From the NCBI GenBank assembly GCA_965220535.1, contig OZ244833.1:4030001-4094000 (forward strand): a stretch of DNA of 64,000 nucleotides. The letters run 5' to 3'. Source of the stretch: HK1 sp965220535. Its GTDB lineage: Bacteria; Pseudomonadota; Gammaproteobacteria; HK1. Under the pieces are notes generated by a model. The model was not told the origin of the DNA, searched no databases, and was given only the letters and a program-made list of their open reading frames with translations. Numbering within the stretch: the stretch's first letter is position 1; each line of letters starts with the position of its first letter. Both the position numbers and the translations under genes were made by a program. Positions 8,206 to 17,278 of this stretch are shown piece by piece.

Positions 8206-9234
8206 CTAAGCCGAAGGTTGGATTGCGGTGCCGGGAACCCTCCTGTCGGGCTCGATGGCCGGCTCCGGCTCGCCTTCCGCGCTCGGCTTCGACTCCCCGT
8301 TCTTTCTGTCCTCATCGTCCTCGCCATCCTCGCCGTCGCCCCCTCGCCCGACTCTCGCTTCGTCGAGCATCCAGTTGCGAAAAGCGACGATATTGGGGCG
8401 CTTGGCGGTCTCCTCGGGGCAGACGAGATAGTAGGCGTGCTCGGTGGAGAGGTTGAGATCGAAAGGGCGGATCAAGCGACCGGCGGCCAACTCCCCCTCG
8501 GCGATGACCGAGCGGGCGAGGGCCACGCCTTGGGCCTCGACCGCCGCCCGGATCAGCATGCTCGAATCGGTGAAGACGGTGCCGCGGGTCGGATCGATAT
8601 TGTCGACTCCGGCCGCTAACAGCCACGTGCGCCAGTCGAGATGTCCGTCATCGTGCAGCAGGTTGTAGTGCACGAGGTCCGCAGGTTCGGTCAGCTTATG
8701 TCCGACCCGTTGCAGCAGCTGCGGGCTGCACACGGGGAATTTATCCTCTTCGAGCAGGCGGTCGGTGCGCAGCCCCGGATATTGTCCGCGCCCGTAGCGG
8801 ATCGCCACGTCCACGTCGCTTTGCCGAAAATCGATGATATCCGGCAGAGGATCGATGCGCAGGTCGATATCGGGATAGAGCTCCCGGAAGCGTCCCAAGC
8901 GGGGAACGAGCCAACTCGCGGCGAAGGAGGGAAGGGCCGAGACTGTCAGCGGTTTCGTGCGATCTTCGCGGCCGACTTCCTTGACCGCGCTGTGGATGAT
9001 ATCGAGGGCTTTGCCGACCGCCGGCTGCAAGGATTGTCCGGCATCGGTCAGCAGCAATCCTCGGCGGTTGCGGCGGAAGAGTTTTTGCCCGAAATAACCC
9101 TCGAGGCTGCGGATCTGATGACTGATCGCGGCTTGCGTGACGTAGAGCTCGGCGGCGGCGCGGGTGAAACTCAAATGCCGGGCCGCGGCTTCGAACGCTC
9201 GCAGTGCGTTGAGAGGGGGCAATCTGCGAGTCAT
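8206..9234 (-). CDS. LysR-family regulator, GcvA type
   Basis: LysR-type transcriptional regulator with the GcvA-group N-terminus: LPPLNALRAFEAAARHLSFT, then a winged helix (ELYVTQAAISHQIRSLEGYF). The substrate-binding domain follows (PLTVSALPSFAASWLVPRLG, DVDVAIRYGRGQYPG). GcvA-type regulators often control glycine cleavage or one-carbon genes, which suits the nearby metF and sox genes, but the target is inferred. At 342 residues it is about 35 longer than usual. The extra acidic/basic tail (after RVGRGG) reads into duplicated nadK leader DNA, suggesting that the duplication extended the gene. Confidence 0.88.
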   Translation of the reverse strand: MTRRLPPLNALRAFEAAARHLSFTRAAAELYVTQAAISHQIRSLEGYFGQKLFRRNRRGLLLTDAGQSLQPAVGKALDIIHSAVKEVGREDRTKPLTVSALPSFAASWLVPRLGRFRELYPDIDLRIDPLPDIIDFRQSDVDVAIRYGRGQYPGLRTDRLLEEDKFPVCSPQLLQRVGHKLTEPADLVHYNLLHDDGHLDWRTWLLAAGVDNIDPTRGTVFTDSSMLIRAAVEAQGVALARSVIAEGELAAGRLIRPFDLNLSTEHAYYLVCPEETAKRPNIVAFRNWMLDEARVGRGGDGEDGEDDEDRKNGESKPSAEGEPEPAIEPDRRVPGTAIQPSA

Positions 9235-9471
9235 GGCTCACGCTCCGTCGGGCGAATCGAAAAACGGAATTCGAAGGGATCTCAAGAGGGTTGAATCGAG
9301 GCGGTCGATCGAGACGGCGGCGAGGGCCACGACGGTGTCGATGCGTCGATCCCGAGGGATTTCCCCCGCGCGCCGAAGCCGAAGCCGCGGAAGGAGTTCG
9401 GCTTTTCGGTATCCGTCGAGGCTCTTGCCGGGCAGGCAAAGGGGCGATCGGGGGCGCTCGACGGGAGTCTT

Positions 9472-9516
9472 TAGCGCACCCCTAGCGCACCCCTAGCGCA
9501 CTCCTTAGCGCACCCC
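9472..9516. repeat. 11-bp direct repeats at the metF 3' end
   Basis: TAGCGCACCCC (or close variants) occurs four times head to tail at 9472, 9483, 9494 and 9506, period 11-12. On the minus strand each unit encodes Gly-Val-Arg-stop, so the end of the metF-like gene has been copied three extra times downstream. Confidence 0.8.
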
Positions 9517-10380
9517 GGCGGCTTGCAGGATGCCGGGGATCTTCTCCTCCCAACCCAAAGCCATCAGATGCACCCCGCGACAAAGAGGGCGGATATTCTC
9601 GATGATCTCGGCGGTGATCTCGCAGCTGACGGCGGCGCGGTCGCTCGCCTGTTCGATCTTCCGGATCAGCGCTTGCGGAATCTCGACCCCCGGCACCTTC
9701 TCGTTCATATAGGCCGCCATTTTCAAGGATTTGACGGGGATGATCCCGGCGAGGATCGCAACGTCGAGGGATTCCACCCGCCGCATGAAGGCCTCGAAGG
9801 CCCGGGCATCGTAAACCGCTTGGGTCTGGAAGAAGCAGGCCCCCGCCTCGTATTTTTCGATCATGCGCTCGATCTCGCCGTCCAGATCCGCAGCCCCGGG
9901 ATTGACCACCGCCCCGATCCGGAAATCGGCGTTCCCGTTAAGGGGGTTGCCCGCCATATCGCATCCCTCGCTCATCCCCGCCGCCGCCTTGATGATGGCC
10001 GAGGAGAACACGTCGAAAACCCCCTTCGCTTCGGGGTGGTCGCCGTTTTTCGGCGGGTCGCCGCCCATGAAGGCGATATTGCGCACCCCCAACGACCAAG
10101 CCCCCAAGAGATCCGCTTGCATCGCGATGCGGTTTCGATCCCGGCTCGTCATCTGCATGATGGGGTCGATGCCGCGCTCGAGCAGGGCATGGCATACGGC
10201 CATCGGAGCCATCGCCATGCGGGCGGCATGGGAGTCGGTGATATTGATCGCATCGACATGTTCTTTCAGTCCCTCGGCGCGGGCGAGCAGGGCATCCAAG
10301 GAGGTTCCCTTGGGGGGAGTCAGCTCGCCGGTGACGACGAAGTTGTTCGGATCTTCCAAGGCTTTTTCAAGGCGACGCAC
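9505..10380 (-). CDS. Methylenetetrahydrofolate reductase, MetF family
   Basis: A 291-residue TIM-barrel flavoprotein of the MetF family that interconverts 5,10-methylene- and 5-methyl-tetrahydrofolate. Visible motifs: VTGELTPPKG at the N-terminus, AINITDSHAARMAM, QMTSRDRNR, NIAFMGGDPPK, FRIGAVVNPG and FFQTQAVYD. The version resembles MetF proteins found beside corrinoid methyltransferase genes more than E. coli MetF. With FolD, MeTr and the corrinoid protein in this window it would link methyl-THF to the C1 pool. Transcribed away from the sox genes. The direction of the reaction in this cell is not known. Confidence 0.88.
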   Translation of the reverse strand: MRRLEKALEDPNNFVVTGELTPPKGTSLDALLARAEGLKEHVDAINITDSHAARMAMAPMAVCHALLERGIDPIMQMTSRDRNRIAMQADLLGAWSLGVRNIAFMGGDPPKNGDHPEAKGVFDVFSSAIIKAAAGMSEGCDMAGNPLNGNADFRIGAVVNPGAADLDGEIERMIEKYEAGACFFQTQAVYDARAFEAFMRRVESLDVAILAGIIPVKSLKMAAYMNEKVPGVEIPQALIRKIEQASDRAAVSCEITAEIIENIRPLCRGVHLMALGWEEKIPGILQAAGVR

Positions 10381-10766
10381 GGTAGGTGATTCCTCGAGTT
10401 CGAATGGTGATGACGGGACATCGGATGTACGTGGACAACGAAAATTCCGCAGCGCTCGCTCCGTCGACGACGGGCGAGGGCTCGGGGCCGGAATTCACGG
10501 GCGATGTCGGCAAGAAGCGAAACCCGCAAAAGCGTATCCGAAGCCAAGGATCGTCGGTGCGAACGATCGCGCCGGGCTCGATGGCCGGGATCGATAGCAA
10601 GACTCGATGGCCGGGCTCGATGGCAAGGCTCGACGGCATCGGCGGCATCGAAGGGCATCGACATTTCACGATCAAAAGCTCACGATCGAAATCGTGAAGC
10701 GAAATCGCGAAGCGAAACTCGACCCTTGCGAAAAGCCCGCCCTCTCGATGCCGGCCTCGGCGCATC
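10381..10766. other. Intergenic with short degenerate repeats
   Basis: No gene recognised. The part from 10570 to 10640 holds degenerate repeats of the type GGGCTCGATGGC, and 10672-10710 has an imperfect GATCG-AAATCG repeat. The metF leader probably lies at the left. Confidence 0.4.
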
Positions 10767-10949
10767 CTAGCCGCGGCGAGACCACCCGACTCGTTTCGCC
10801 GATCCGCCTGACTTTGCGGCGAGATGGCGGGCGCAAAGTCGGTGCCCCGGCAGCGGCTCGGCACCGCATCGCGGGCAGACGCCGCGAGCGATGCGGTCAT
10901 GCCAAAGCAACGGTTGCAGTTTGCGGCGCGTGGCGGTCTTGTCTGTCAT
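10767..10949 (-). CDS. Small zinc-ribbon protein
   Basis: A 60-residue basic protein with one zinc-ribbon/HNH-like half site: CPRCGAEPLPGHRLCARH. The start MTDKTATRR overlaps the stop of the upstream small ORF in an ATGA arrangement, which supports translation as an operon. Such small ribbon proteins are common in phage and plasmid gene clusters. No specific family was recognised. Confidence 0.5.
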   Translation of the reverse strand: MTDKTATRRKLQPLLWHDRIARGVCPRCGAEPLPGHRLCARHLAAKSGGSAKRVGWSRRG

Positions 10950-11146
10950 TCGTTCACTCCCTTGCGCTCTTCGGAGCACGCGTCCGGGCACGTTTTAGCA
11001 AGCCTATGATGCCCCTGCGGGATCGCCCCGCCGCACTGCTCGCACGCTCGCTCGACTCGCTCGCTCGGCTCGTCTTCGGCGTTATCGCTTTCGAAAGTCA
11101 CGTCCGCTGCTCCTTGTCTGGCGGCGAAGATAGGCTTTGCGCCCAA
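10946..11146 (-). CDS. Small Cys-rich protein
   Basis: About 66 residues, with CEQCGG and CPDACSEERK as a likely zinc site resembling that of the next ORF. Only TTG (at 11146) or GTG (VTFESDN) starts are available. The stop overlaps the downstream ATG (ATGA). The 5' region shares a ~40 bp near-repeat with the start of the ORF at 11176-11601. Function unknown; possibly phage-derived. Confidence 0.45.
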   Translation of the reverse strand: MGAKPIFAARQGAADVTFESDNAEDEPSERVERACEQCGGAIPQGHHRLAKTCPDACSEERKGVNE

Positions 11147-11175
11147 CTGCTAAATCACTGCTAAGAACTGCCAAT

Positions 11176-11601
11176 TTAGCAGCAAGCGTCGCCCGCTTGT
11201 TTCGCCCCCGCGCTCTCGGCGGGCGACTCTTCGCTCTTCGCCGCCGAGTCCAGCGATTCGAGAGCCTGCCGCGCGGCGATCAGCGCGTCGATCGCTTCGC
11301 CCACGATCAGCCAGACGTCGCGCCCGATCTCGGTTTTCGACGGCGGGGCTAGGCCGAACGGCGACGGCCTCATTATCCAAGCGTCAAATACTCGCAAATC
11401 GCTTTGCATGTCGGCCTGAAACGCGTCCTTGAAGATCGTGACGGCGCGATCTCGCCGCTCTTGCCACCGGGCTTCGGTCAAGCCCAGTCGCTCGTCGGGG
11501 GCGTCCCGTCTTTGCCGGTTTCGGTATCGCTCATGGGGGCTACTCTTTGTCGCTCGCCGGGCTCGGCGGCTGAATGGCGGGGCGGGCGTCTTTGTGCCCA
11601 C
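11176..11601 (-). CDS. Hypothetical protein of a small-ORF module
   Basis: A 141-residue open frame with a GTG start at 11601. The N-terminal third is basic and low-complexity and the C-terminal two thirds looks like a real helical protein (LTEARWQERRDRAVTIFKDA, EIGRDVWLIVGEAIDALIAA). No family recognised. Its leader (CAGTTCTTAGCRGTGATTTAGC type) recurs at 11140-11180 before the next small gene, so the module has internal repeats. Confidence 0.4.
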   Translation of the reverse strand: MGTKTPAPPFSRRARRATKSSPHERYRNRQRRDAPDERLGLTEARWQERRDRAVTIFKDAFQADMQSDLRVFDAWIMRPSPFGLAPPSKTEIGRDVWLIVGEAIDALIAARQALESLDSAAKSEESPAESAGAKQAGDACC

Positions 11602-11615
11602 CTGCTAAATCACCG

Positions 11616-11813
11616 CTAAGAACTGCTAATTGAGTAGTTGGCGTCTGCCCGCTCACGCTGCGGGCTTTCGAGTCTTCGGGAGGGGGGGGCGCGTGATAGC
11701 CAGACGTCGATGGGCGATCGCCGCTCGCCGCTCGACTTTCGGCAGTTCGGCGCCGCTTGCGCAAACGCGGGCTCTTCGGATTCGATAGCGGCGAATATAT
11801 CGGCCTGCTTCAT
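11616..11813 (-). CDS. Hypothetical small protein
   Basis: 65 codons (MKQADIFAAIESEEPAFAQA...). The ATG overlaps the stop of an upstream frame in an ATGA junction. The sequence is not recognised. Its position and the overlap are typical of phage or plasmid small-gene runs. Confidence 0.35.
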   Translation of the reverse strand: MKQADIFAAIESEEPAFAQAAPNCRKSSGERRSPIDVWLSRAPPSRRLESPQRERADANYSISSS

Positions 11814-11959
11814 TCGCTCGGCGGGCGGTTTTGCGGCCTACCCCGTGCTGCTTCGAATTCGGCGATCTTGCGTTGGCGGGCTCGTCGTCGAAATAGCCAG
11901 TCGCATGCCGCAAGCGCGGGGGCGATCCCGCGCCTGCTTGCCTGCTCGTAGCCCGCTCG
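11810..11959 (-). pseudogene. 3' fragment of a basic helical ORF
   Basis: This frame reads CDWLFRRRARQRKIAEFEAA and ends NRPPSE, stopping at the ATG of the next small gene. A TAG closes it upstream (11960-11962) before any start codon appears, so only the 3' part of the ancestral gene seems to remain. Family unknown. Confidence 0.3.
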
Positions 11960-11962
11960 CTA

Positions 11963-12212
11963 TCAATGCGGCGACGTTTCGGTGATGGTGTTCCACTCGT
12001 GGACGAGCGACGCCGCGACGCTGCGCGGCTTGCGGTCGATGCGATAAGGAAGCCGAAGATGTCCCGTGCGCTCGCACCCGCGGTGCAAGTCGGCGAGCGC
12101 ACGCTCGGCGTCGGCTTCGGTGTCGTAAGCCTTCGTAAGCCTTCGAAGAAACGCGTGTGCCGTCTTCGCTATCGCGGACGATGACGAAGACGGCACGCGA
12201 GTTGCCGGCCAT
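11963..12212 (-). pseudogene. Small ORF broken by a 10-bp tandem duplication
   Basis: One frame begins MAGNSRAVFVIVRDSEDG and runs to RVSSKAY. A different frame then continues DTEADAERALADLHRGCERT through the end NTITETSPH. The two join exactly if one copy of the 10-bp direct repeat GTAAGCCTTC (12125-12144) is removed. The ancestral product was thus about 79 residues. No family recognised. This is a clear example of gene inactivation by tandem duplication. Confidence 0.65.
12125..12144. repeat. 10-bp tandem duplication causing a frameshift
   Basis: GTAAGCCTTC occurs twice in direct succession. Deleting one unit restores the minus-strand reading frame of the surrounding small gene. Confidence 0.8.
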
Positions 12213-12685
12213 ATCGGCGACTCGGCAGTCGCGACGGGTATCTCCGACTTCGGCATCCTTCGGCGTCGGCTCGGTCGCAGCGGGATTGACCGACGGCGAA
12301 CCGATGGACTTGGCGATGTTGCTTCGAGCACTTATTTTTCGAGCCCTTATTTTTCGAACCTTGGGATTTCGCCTCCCGTCGAGCCCTCGAAGCGCCCGCG
12401 GCCTCGACCGCCGAGCCTCGATCGCGGCTGCGCATTCTCGAAGCGCCGCATTCGCTTTCGGTGCCCGATCGTTTCGTGTCCGTCGGGGCGTGTAGGGTAT
12501 CATTCAGGAACTTCCGGCCTCGTCGAGATGGCCGTTCCCGCCTCGCAAAGGCCCCCGTTCCCTCGGCGCTGCTCGGATTCGTGAAAGTAGAATCCGTGAA
12601 AGACGGCAAGGTATCGGCTGTCTCGGATCGGCACCGGCGACGGGGATTTTCCGAAAACCGCTTGGGCAATCGTTTTTGAAACCGA
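12213..12685. other. Intergenic upstream of soxB
   Basis: No convincing gene. A 16-bp near-repeat (CTTATTTTTCGAGCC / CTTATTTTTCGAACC) lies at about 12329-12361. The sox promoter should be in the last 200 bases, but I recognise no operator. Confidence 0.35.
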
Positions 12686-13936
12686 ATGATGCGTTACTCG
12701 ATCCTCTCCTTGTTCGGCAATGCACTGCGCTCGCATCGGCGTTGGCCCGCGGCTTGGCGCGATGCCGAGCCCAAACAGACCTACGATGTCGTGATCGTCG
12801 GCGGCGGCGGTCATGGCTTGGCCACGGCATATTATCTGGCGGCGGAGCACGGCATCACGCGGGTCGCGGTGCTGGAAAAAGGCTGGCTAGGCGGCGGCAA
12901 TACCGGGCGCAATACCACCATCATCCGCTCGAACTATCTGCAAGACGAAAGCGCCCATCTCTACGAGCACTCGCTGCGCCTTTACGAGAATCTCTCCTCC
13001 GCGCTCAACTTCAACATCATGCTGAGCCAGCGAGGGGTGCTCAACCTCGCCCACAACGAGCATGACTTGCGCGAACTGTCGAGGCGGGTCAACGCCATCC
13101 GCCTCAACGGCATCGATTCGGAAATCCTGACCCCCGATCAAATCAAGGCGATGGTGCCGATCATCAACACATCGCCGAACGTGCGCTATCCGGTGCTCGG
13201 AGCCTCTTTGCAGCGTCGCGGCGGGGTGGCGCGACACGATGCCGTGGCTTGGGGTTTCGCGCGCGCCGCCGATGCCTTGGGGGTGGATATCATCCAAAAC
13301 TGCGAAGTCACCGGCATCCGACGGGGCGACGAGGGGGTCGAGGGGGTCGAAACCACCCGCGGCTATATCGAAGCGAAGAAAGTGGGGGTGGTGGTCGCAG
13401 GTCATGCCAGTGTCTTGGCGGAGATGGCCGGTTTCAGGCTGCCGGTGGAAAGCCACGCCCTGCAGGCGCTGGTCTCGGAGCCGATCAAGCCGATCCACGA
13501 CACCGTGGTGATGTCCAATGCGGTGCATGTCTATGTCAGCCAATCCGACAAAGGCGAACTCGTGATCGGCGCCGGGATCGACGGCTACAACTCCTACGCG
13601 CAGCGAGGGAGTTTCAGGGTCATCGAAGAGCAGATGGGAGCCCTGCTCGAGTTGTTCCCGATCTTTTCCCGCCTGAAGATGCTGCGCCATTGGGCGGGGA
13701 TCGTCGATATCTGCCCCGATGCGAGCCCGATCATCTCCAAAACGCCGGTGCGTCATCTCTATTTCAACTGCGGCTGGGGAACCGGAGGCTTCAAGGCCAC
13801 TCCCGGCTCCGGCCATGTTTTCGCCCACACCATCGCGCGCGACGAACCCCACCCGAAAAACGCCGCTTTCACTTTGGATCGCTTCGTCAGCGGTGCGTTG
13901 GTCGACGAACACGGCGCGGCCGCGGTGGCCCACTGA
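12686..13936 (+). CDS. soxB: Sarcosine oxidase beta subunit
   Basis: Catalytic flavin subunit (416 residues) of heterotetrameric sarcosine oxidase, which demethylates sarcosine to glycine and delivers the C1 unit to tetrahydrofolate. The Rossmann motif VVIVGGGGHGLATAYYLA spans about residues 35-52, followed by GGNTGRNTTIIRSNY. His184 in GGVARHDAVAWG is the likely covalent FMN attachment residue by family analogy. The C-terminal FNCGWGTGGFKATPGSG is characteristic. It heads a tight B-D-A-G operon. A related dimethylglycine or N-methylproline substrate cannot be excluded. Confidence 0.95.
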   Translation: MMRYSILSLFGNALRSHRRWPAAWRDAEPKQTYDVVIVGGGGHGLATAYYLAAEHGITRVAVLEKGWLGGGNTGRNTTIIRSNYLQDESAHLYEHSLRLYENLSSALNFNIMLSQRGVLNLAHNEHDLRELSRRVNAIRLNGIDSEILTPDQIKAMVPIINTSPNVRYPVLGASLQRRGGVARHDAVAWGFARAADALGVDIIQNCEVTGIRRGDEGVEGVETTRGYIEAKKVGVVVAGHASVLAEMAGFRLPVESHALQALVSEPIKPIHDTVVMSNAVHVYVSQSDKGELVIGAGIDGYNSYAQRGSFRVIEEQMGALLELFPIFSRLKMLRHWAGIVDICPDASPIISKTPVRHLYFNCGWGTGGFKATPGSGHVFAHTIARDEPHPKNAAFTLDRFVSGALVDEHGAAAVAH

Positions 13937-13967
13937 AAAGCCCGCCGACAAGAGGGAAAGAAAAGCG

Positions 13968-14267
13968 ATGTTGCTTATCCGTTGTCCTTGGTGCGGACTA
14001 AGAGATGAAAGCGAATTTCACTGCGGGGGCGAAGCGCATATCGTCCGCCCCCTTTCCCCGGCCGATCTGACGGACGAGGAATGGGCGGATTATCTGTTCA
14101 TGCGCACCAACCCCAAGGGGGCGCATCGCGAACGCTGGTATCACGAGGCCGGTTGCCGGCGCTGGTTCAATATCGAGCGCGATACCCTCACGCATGAGAT
14201 CCTGCGGATCTATCGCATCGGCGAAGATCCCGAGGGCAAAAAAGGCGGCAAGGGGAAAGGCGCATGA
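13968..14267 (+). CDS. soxD: Sarcosine oxidase delta subunit
   Basis: A 99-residue zinc-binding SoxD. Cys ligands are in IRCPWCGLRDESEFHCGGEA; the typical VRPLSPADLTDEEWADYLFM and HEAGCRRWFNIERDT follow. It stabilises the heterotetramer. It starts 31 bases after soxB with an AGAGGGAAAG-type ribosome site upstream, and its stop overlaps the soxA start (ATGA). The C-terminus is Gly/Lys-rich. Confidence 0.93.
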   Translation: MLLIRCPWCGLRDESEFHCGGEAHIVRPLSPADLTDEEWADYLFMRTNPKGAHRERWYHEAGCRRWFNIERDTLTHEILRIYRIGEDPEGKKGGKGKGA

Positions 14268-17200
14268 GCGCACAGAAATTCCGGCTCCCGGAAGGCGGTC
14301 GTATCGATCGTGAACGCCCCTTGCGCTTTGCCTTCGACGGCGCGGCGCTGACCGGCTACGCCGGGGATACCCTGGCCTCGGCGCTGCTCGCCAACGGGGT
14401 GCGGCTGGTCGGCCGGAGCTTCAAATACCACCGGCCGCGCGGGGTGTTCGCAGAAGGCGCCGAGGAACCCAACGCTTTGCTCCAACTCGGCGAAGGGGTA
14501 TCGGGAGAGCCGAACGCTCGCGCCACGCAGGTCGAACTGCGCGAGGGGTTGATCGCCGCCAGCCAGAACTGCTGGCCGAATGTCGGCTTCGATGTCGGCG
14601 CGATCAACAGTTATCTCTCGCCTTTGCTGCCCGCCGGTTTTTATTACAAGACCTTCATGTGGCCCGGCAAATGGTGGATGAAATACGAGCGTTTCATCCG
14701 CCGTGCCGCCGGGCTCGGTCGCGCCCCGACCGGCCCTGATCCCGATATCTACGACAAGCGCTTCGCGCATTGCGATGTGCTCGTGATCGGAAGCGGAGCC
14801 GGCGGGTTGGCGGCGGCGGAAACGGCGGCCAAGGCCGGGGCGCGGGTGATCCTCGCCGACGACCGCCCCGAACCCGGTGGCCGACTGACCGCCACCCGCA
14901 CGATCATCGACGACGCCCCGGCCGTCGAGTGGGTCGATCGGATCGTCTCCGAGATCGAAAGCGCACCCGATGCCCGGCACTTGCAACGAACGACCGCGCT
15001 CGGCTATTACGACCACAACTACCTGACCTTGGTTGAGCGCTGCAGCGATCACTTGTCTCCCCCGAGGCGCGGCGATCGGGTTCGTCAGCGTTTGTGGAAG
15101 GTCAGAGCGAAGCAGGTGGTGTTGGCGACCGGAGCGCACGAGCGACCCTTGGTGTTTCGCAACAACGACAAGCCGGGGGTGATGCTTGCGAGCGCGGCCC
15201 AAACTTACGCGAATCGCTACGCCGTGCGTCCGGGCAAGGCCGCGGCGGTGGTCTTCACCAACAACGACAGCGGCTGGGAAAGCGCCATCGACCTTGCCGA
15301 TGTCGCCAAGATGCGGGTGACCTTGGTCGATGCGCGCTCCGATCCCTCGAATCCCCGGCGCACCTCGCTAAGGCACCACGGCATCGAGCTTTTGGCCGGG
15401 CATGCGATCACCGATGTCCATGGCCGCAAGGGGGTGAGCGGGGTTTCGGTGGCGGCCTTGGACGAGCGCGCCGAGGGCTACTCCGGTCGCCATCGCAAGA
15501 TCAAATGCGATCTCGTTTGCTCCTCGGGCGGGTGGAATCCCGCGGTCCATCTTTTTTCCCAGTCGGGCGGAAGGCTCGCCTTCGACGATCAGCGGGGGAT
15601 TTTCCTACCCTCCGAATCGCGCCAACCGCAGTTTTGCGTCGGCGCCTGCAAGGGCACGCAGGAATTGGGAGAGACGATCTCCGAGGGTCGCGAAGCGGGC
15701 AAGGCCGCCGCTGCCGCCTGCGGTTTTCGCAAGCGGGGCAGCGCCAAGGCCTTGCCCAAGATCGAGGAAAGCGAGCAAGCCCCGATCCGGCTGTTATGGG
15801 CAACGCCGACGGGCTCCGGGCGTGGCACCCGCGCCAAGCATTTCGTCGATCTGCAAAACGACGTCACCGTGGCCGATGTGGAACTCGCCGCTCGCGAGGG
15901 CTATCGCTCGGTGGAGCATCTCAAGCGCTATACGACCACCGGCATGGGCACCGACCAAGGCAAGACCTCCAACGTCAACGCCTTGGCCCTTCTGTCGCAG
16001 TCGCTCGGCAGCGATATTGCCTCGACCGGCACCACCACCTTCCGCCCGCCCTTCGTTCCCGCGACCTTCGGCGCTCTGGCGGGGCGCGAGGTCGGCACCC
16101 TTTCCGATCCGATCCGAACCACCCCGATGCACGAGTGGCATATCGAGAAGGGGGCGGTCTTCGAGGATGTCGGGCAATGGAAGCGGCCGCGCTACTACCC
16201 GAACGCCGGGGAGTCGATGCGCGAGGCGGTGGATCGGGAATGTCTTGCGGTGCGCAACGGAGTCGGGATCTTGGATGCCACCACCTTGGGGAAGATCGAT
16301 ATCCAAGGGCGCGACGCCGCCGAATTCTTGGAGCGGATCTACACCAACAATTGGAAAAAACTCGCGATCGGGCGTGGCCGCTACGGCTTGATGTGCACCG
16401 AAGACGGCATGGTCTTCGACGACGGCGTCACCTTGCGCTTGGGCGAGCGGCGCTATCTGATGCATACCACGACCTCCAACGCCGCCCGCGTTCTCGCTTG
16501 GCTCGAGGAATGGCGGCAAACGGAGTGGCCGGAACTCGAGGTCTTTTTCACTTCGCTGACCGAGCAACTCGCCACCGCCTCGATATCGGGTCCGCTCGCC
16601 CGAGCCCTGCTGGCGGAACTCTCCCCCGATCTCGACCTCGATCCGGAAGCCTTTCCCTTCATGCACTGGCGCGAGGCGCAGGTGGCCGGGATCCCCGCCC
16701 GCATCGCGCGGGTATCGTTCACCGGCGAATCCTCCTTCGAGATCTCCTGCCCCGCGGGATTCGGTCTTGCCTTGTGGACGGCGCTGATGCAAAGCGGTCG
16801 GGAATACGGGCTCACCCCTTACGGGACGGAAGCGATGCACGTCCTGCGGGCGGAGAAGGGCTTCATCATCGTCGGTCAGGAGACGGACGGGACGGTGACC
16901 CCCATCGATATCGGCATGGAGGGGATGGTCAGCAAGTCGAAGGATTTCATCGGCAAACGCTCCTTGTCTCGTTCGGATACCGAGCGCGACGATCGCAAGC
17001 AACTGGTGGGATTGCTGACCGACGATCCGGCCGAAGTCCTTCCCGAGGGAGCGCAGATCGTCGATGCCGAGGGCCCGCTGCCGATGGCGATGACCGGCCA
17101 TGTCAGCTCTTCCTATCACAGCGCGAATATCGGGCGTTCGATTGCCTTGGCGTTGGTGCGCGCCGGGCGAAGTCGTCACGGGGAGTCCGTGGTCGTGCCC

Positions 17201-17278
17201 TTGGCCCGGCGCAGCGTTTCCGCGCGCATCACCGCTCCCGAATTTCTCGATCCGGAGGGAAGCCGTGCCCGCAGCTGA
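14264..17278 (+). CDS. soxA: Sarcosine oxidase alpha subunit
   Basis: The large subunit (1004 residues, normal length). Domains in order: an N-terminal ferredoxin-like segment (residues ~1-110), an NAD-binding Rossmann region with CDVLVIGSGAGGLAAAETAA from about residue 170, a FAD/NAD domain to about 480, a linker with KTSNVNALALLSQ, and a C-terminal aminomethyltransferase (GCV_T-like) tetrahydrofolate-binding domain from about 620. The last domain accepts the formaldehyde equivalent to form methylene-THF. It overlaps soxD by 4 bases and soxG by 14. Confidence 0.95.
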   Translation: MSAQKFRLPEGGRIDRERPLRFAFDGAALTGYAGDTLASALLANGVRLVGRSFKYHRPRGVFAEGAEEPNALLQLGEGVSGEPNARATQVELREGLIAASQNCWPNVGFDVGAINSYLSPLLPAGFYYKTFMWPGKWWMKYERFIRRAAGLGRAPTGPDPDIYDKRFAHCDVLVIGSGAGGLAAAETAAKAGARVILADDRPEPGGRLTATRTIIDDAPAVEWVDRIVSEIESAPDARHLQRTTALGYYDHNYLTLVERCSDHLSPPRRGDRVRQRLWKVRAKQVVLATGAHERPLVFRNNDKPGVMLASAAQTYANRYAVRPGKAAAVVFTNNDSGWESAIDLADVAKMRVTLVDARSDPSNPRRTSLRHHGIELLAGHAITDVHGRKGVSGVSVAALDERAEGYSGRHRKIKCDLVCSSGGWNPAVHLFSQSGGRLAFDDQRGIFLPSESRQPQFCVGACKGTQELGETISEGREAGKAAAAACGFRKRGSAKALPKIEESEQAPIRLLWATPTGSGRGTRAKHFVDLQNDVTVADVELAAREGYRSVEHLKRYTTTGMGTDQGKTSNVNALALLSQSLGSDIASTGTTTFRPPFVPATFGALAGREVGTLSDPIRTTPMHEWHIEKGAVFEDVGQWKRPRYYPNAGESMREAVDRECLAVRNGVGILDATTLGKIDIQGRDAAEFLERIYTNNWKKLAIGRGRYGLMCTEDGMVFDDGVTLRLGERRYLMHTTTSNAARVLAWLEEWRQTEWPELEVFFTSLTEQLATASISGPLARALLAELSPDLDLDPEAFPFMHWREAQVAGIPARIARVSFTGESSFEISCPAGFGLALWTALMQSGREYGLTPYGTEAMHVLRAEKGFIIVGQETDGTVTPIDIGMEGMVSKSKDFIGKRSLSRSDTERDDRKQLVGLLTDDPAEVLPEGAQIVDAEGPLPMAMTGHVSSSYHSANIGRSIALALVRAGRSRHGESVVVPLARRSVSARITAPEFLDPEGSRARS

